A stretch of 64,000 bases of DNA. Source: Candidatus Rhodoblastus alkanivorans. Lineage in GTDB: Bacteria; Pseudomonadota; Alphaproteobacteria; Rhizobiales; Beijerinckiaceae. The DNA is taken from assembly GCF_022760755.1 (NCBI RefSeq), contig NZ_JAIVFP010000001.1, positions 3,204,001-3,268,000 on the forward strand, in the 5' to 3' direction. Numbering within the stretch: the first letter of the stretch is position 1; each line of letters begins with the position of its first letter. The notes under the pieces are model-generated. The model had not been told where the DNA came from and did no database searches. It saw nothing but the letters and a program-made list of their open reading frames with translations. Shown here piece after piece: positions 61,136-64,000 of this stretch. The position numbers were made by a program, and so were the translations under genes.

Positions 61136-64000
61136 GCGTTCCTCATTTCTGCGAGGATCGCCGCGGTGGAATTGCGCCGCGACGTCCATAGCCCGCGCCG
61201 CTCGGCCTCGCCGAATTTTTCGGCAATGCTTTTCGCCGCGCGCGGGTTTGCGGTTTCGAGAAAGGCGCGCACCTTGTCGTCGCCGCAAAAGGCGTCGAAC
61301 AGCAGATCGAATTGGCGCTCTTGCACGACATCAGCGAGAGCGGCAAAGGCGAAAAAATTATCGACGGTTTCGGCGATTTCCGCCGCGCCATTGGCGCCGT
61401 GGCGCATCATGCCGTCGATCCAGCGCGGGTTGGTCGCGCGCCCGTGAACCACGCGCGCTATTTCTTCATCGAGGCTTCGCACTTTGGCGGCCTCGGGGTC
61501 GGTGGCGTCCACGTGATAAAGCCGCGGCGCCGCGCCCAAAAGTTCGGCCGCGGCCGCGAAGCCGCCTTCATGGGTGGAAAAAGCGTCGGCGTTGAGAATA
61601 TCCTGTCCCGCCAGATCCTGCACATGGACGAAGGCGTCGGCGGCGCGGATGCGTTCGGCGAAATCGCCCTGGCCTTGCGGCGCGCCGTCGCGTCCATAGC
61701 TTTGCGCATTGGCGGCGAGATATTTGCGCGCCAGATCGGCGCGGTCTTGCCATTGCGCGCTCGCGAACGCGCTCGACAGATCTACGCCATAGGCGCCCGG
61801 CGCCGCGCCGAAAATGCGGCTCGGGTCGCGCGCGCCGGCGAGCGGATTTTCTTCCGCCGGTTCGTCCAGCTGCGCCAAAGCGCGCACGGCCGCATCGAAG
61901 GCCTCGATCTGCTGCGGAAAGACGTCGCGAAACAGGCCGGAAATGCGCAAAGTGACGTCCACGCGTGGGCGGCCGAGCTGGGCGAGCGGCAGGATTTCAA
62001 AGCCGCTCATACGCGTGGAGGCGGCGTCCCAAACAGGCCGCACGCCGAGAAGCGCAAAGGCCTGCGCGAGATCGTCGCCGCCGGTGCGCATCGAGGCGCT
62101 GCCCCATAAATCAAGCACCATGCGGCGCGGCCAGTCGCCATGGTCCTGCAGATAACGCTCGATGACATCCTGCGCCAGCTTGCGGCCGATGTCCCAGGCG
62201 GTGCGGGTGGGAACAGCGCGCGGATCGACCGAAAAGAGATTTCTGCCGGTTGGGAGGACGTCCATGCGGCCACGCCCCGGCGCCCCGGCCGGGCTTGGCG
62301 CAACGAAGCCGCCATTCAGCGCGTGAACGAGGGCGTCCATTTCCGCCGCGCCGCAATCGTCGATTTTTTGCGCGAAGTCGGAAGCGGCGCAGCACGCGAG
62401 CATTTCGTCGCGCAAGGCGCCTTGCGGCGAACGGCCAAAAACGTGCAAGCCGTCGTTGATCCGCATTTCTTTCAGATCGCACAGCCAGGCGTCGAGCCGG
62501 ATCAGCGCGTCCTCGCCCCCGCCGGCGCCGCATTCGCGCAACAAGCCGGCGGATTCGGCGCGCTGGAGGATGAGATCGGCCAGCAGATTGGCTCTGCGAG
62601 GGTCAAGCCCCTGGGCCTGGGCATATTCGTCAAACAGGTTCTCGATTTCGGCCAGCGCGCCATGTGCGCCCGCCTTCACGAGCGGCGGCGACAGATGGCT
62701 GACGATGACGGCTGCCGAGCGGCGCTTGGCCTGCGCCGCCTCGCCCGGATTATTGACGATGAAGGGATAGATCAACGGCAAGGGGCCGAGCGCGATTTCC
62801 GGCGCACAATCTTGCGCCAGCGCCACGCTCTTGCCCGGCAGCCATTCGAGCGCGCCATGAGCGCCGCAATGAACGAGAGCGTCGATTTTTTCGCGCTCGC
62901 GCAGCCAGAGATAGAAGGCGAGAAAGGCGTGGCGCGGCGGCAGGGTCGCGTCGTGATAATCCGCCTTGCGATTTTCCGGCGCGCCGCGATCCGGCTGCAA
63001 AGCGACGATGATTTTGCCGAGGCGCAAGAAACGAAAGGCGAAAGCGCCGTCGCGGACCGCAAGGTCGTTTTCCGGCGCGCCCCAGCAGGCGTCGAGCGCT
63101 GCGACGAAATCCTGCGGCAGATTTTTGAGAAAGGCGCGATAGGCGCGTAGCGATACCGCGCCGACGAGCGGCGCGGACTGCAGCGCCTCCAAAAATTTTT
63201 CGTGCGCGCGTTGCGCGTCATATCCTTCGGCGATGAGCCGCGCGATGATGGCGCGCGCGCTTTGCTCGGTGTCGAGACCGACGGCATAGCCGGCGCGACC
63301 GCCCTTGGCGGGATAGTCGGACAGGATCAGCGCCAGCTTTTTCTCGGCATTGGCGAGGCGGCGCAGGCGCGCCCAGCGCGCGGCGAGCGCGGCGACGAAA
63401 GCGACGCGCGACGGTTCAGGCTCGTGGCGGGCAGGCGCATATTCGAGCGCGTCGCGCCGCTCCGCCTCGCGCTTGAAGGAAATGGCGCGGGTGACGATGC
63501 GGCCGTCCACTTCCGGCAGAACGACATTCATCGCCAGATCGGCCGCCGACAGGCCGCGACGCGATTCGCGCCATTGCGCTTCCTGGGCGCCGGAGAGAAT
63601 GACCTGCAGCACCGGCGCATCGGCACCGTCGAGCACGGCGCCCGCGTCGAGCCGCGCGGAAAAGGCGGTGGCGTTGAGGATGACGTCCGGCCTTTCCTGA
63701 ACGATGCGCTCAGCCAGCAGCGCGCAGGCGGCCGGGTCCTTGAGGCTGGAGATGAAAGAACTACGGACGAGGAAATTTTCGCGCGCCAAAGCTTCGGCCA
63801 AAGCGCGGATGGGCGCGTCGTCTCCGGCAAGAAAGGCGCTGCGATAGAACAGGACGAAGGCGGTCGGCGCAGCCTCGGGCGCTTCGAGGCAGCCCGGGGC
63901 GAAGGCGCCGAAGGGCGCAACCGGATGGGGCGGCCTGGCGTCGCCCTCGCCTGAAATCTTGGTAGCGATGAAGTCGAGACAGGCGGCGATATTGTCCGGG
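61132..64000 (-). CDS. cobN: CobN, cobaltochelatase large subunit, partial
   Basis: About 956 residues up to the right window edge, where the frame stays open, so the N-terminus lies outside. Conserved CobN stretches include FYLWLREREKIDALVHCGAHGALEWLPGKSVAL (with the His/Glu site for cobalt and corrin), IYPFIVNNPGEAAQAKRRSAAVIVSHLSPP, RRMVLDLWGSASMRTGGDDLAQA and the C-terminal DGMMRHGANGAAEIAETVDNFF. With CobS and CobT it inserts cobalt with ATP in the aerobic pathway. It overlaps cobG, so the gene order cobN-cobG-cobH-cobI-cobJ is a single transcript. Confidence 0.93.
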   Translation of the reverse strand, partial: PDNIAACLDFIATKISGEGDARPPHPVAPFGAFAPGCLEAPEAAPTAFVLFYRSAFLAGDDAPIRALAEALARENFLVRSSFISSLKDPAACALLAERIVQERPDVILNATAFSARLDAGAVLDGADAPVLQVILSGAQEAQWRESRRGLSAADLAMNVVLPEVDGRIVTRAISFKREAERRDALEYAPARHEPEPSRVAFVAALAARWARLRRLANAEKKLALILSDYPAKGGRAGYAVGLDTEQSARAIIARLIAEGYDAQRAHEKFLEALQSAPLVGAVSLRAYRAFLKNLPQDFVAALDACWGAPENDLAVRDGAFAFRFLRLGKIIVALQPDRGAPENRKADYHDATLPPRHAFLAFYLWLREREKIDALVHCGAHGALEWLPGKSVALAQDCAPEIALGPLPLIYPFIVNNPGEAAQAKRRSAAVIVSHLSPPLVKAGAHGALAEIENLFDEYAQAQGLDPRRANLLADLILQRAESAGLLRECGAGGGEDALIRLDAWLCDLKEMRINDGLHVFGRSPQGALRDEMLACCAASDFAQKIDDCGAAEMDALVHALNGGFVAPSPAGAPGRGRMDVLPTGRNLFSVDPRAVPTRTAWDIGRKLAQDVIERYLQDHGDWPRRMVLDLWGSASMRTGGDDLAQAFALLGVRPVWDAASTRMSGFEILPLAQLGRPRVDVTLRISGLFRDVFPQQIEAFDAAVRALAQLDEPAEENPLAGARDPSRIFGAAPGAYGVDLSSAFASAQWQDRADLARKYLAANAQSYGRDGAPQGQGDFAERIRAADAFVHVQDLAGQDILNADAFSTHEGGFAAAAELLGAAPRLYHVDATDPEAAKVRSLDEEIARVVHGRATNPRWIDGMMRHGANGAAEIAETVDNFFAFAALADVVQERQFDLLFDAFCGDDKVRAFLETANPRAAKSIAEKFGEAERRGLWTSRRNSTAAILAEMRNA

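Overview
The window looks like a chromosomal segment of a GC-rich alphaproteobacterium, most likely Hyphomicrobiales (Rhizobiales). Supporting this are a permuted two-piece ssrA (tmRNA) next to an alphaproteobacterial-type sspB, a mostly aerobic cobalamin pathway (CobN/G/H/I/J/K/L/M/E, BluB), DUF4169 and ribbon-helix-helix small proteins, and the sufBCDS-sufT order. An MxaD-like protein beside a YVTN beta-propeller hints at a methylotroph-related lineage such as Beijerinckiaceae or Methylocystaceae, but I cannot name a genus.

Layout. 1-7628: an all-plus-strand sulfur-metabolism cluster: the tail of a YeiH-type exporter, a Tat-exported DsrE-like protein, an orphan periplasmic binding protein, two half-size YeeE/YedE transporters, a pentaheme protein whose C-terminal half is a TsdA-type thiosulfate dehydrogenase, sulfide:quinone oxidoreductase, DsrE2 and TusA. 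Together they can plausibly take up thiosulfate or sulfide, oxidise it in the periplasm and at the membrane, and hand sulfane sulfur to cytoplasmic carriers. 7629-14800: an accessory region rich in repeats, with dodecin, a DUF3309 peptide, a diheme peroxidase, and an AT-rich module (Sll1717-type P-loop ATPase plus a small membrane protein). The ATPase is split by an IS3-family element, and the module is bracketed by two 101-bp inverted-repeat-ended elements. 15292-21522: an RND efflux pair divergent from an ArsR/BigR-like repressor and a rhodanese, then a ChaA-type antiporter. 21606-25749: an octaheme cytochrome with TPRs, followed by two damaged genes and a small secreted protein.

26047-27630: tmRNA, its ClpXP adaptor SspB and two small proteins. 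27627-50730: mostly housekeeping genes: AsmA, UvrD helicase, a TadG-like vWA protein, Zur and a His-rich COG0523 zinc GTPase, RluA-type pseudouridine synthase, CrcB, ClC channel, RarA, PyrE, an MxaD/YVTN pair, then sufT-sufS-sufD-sufC-sufB and a second cysteine desulfurase. 50890-64000: cobalamin synthesis, with tightly overlapping minus-strand genes and plus-strand cbiD and cobK inserted so that very short divergent intergenic gaps result. CobN runs off the right edge.

The best candidates for something new are the fused cytochrome-TsdA enzyme with its unusual transport neighbours, the repeat-bracketed ATPase/membrane-protein module, the BigR-like/rhodanese/RND arrangement with a perfect 18-bp palindrome, and a palindromic repeat embedded in frame within cobG. 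All functions are read from sequence features and remembered family patterns; no database search was run.
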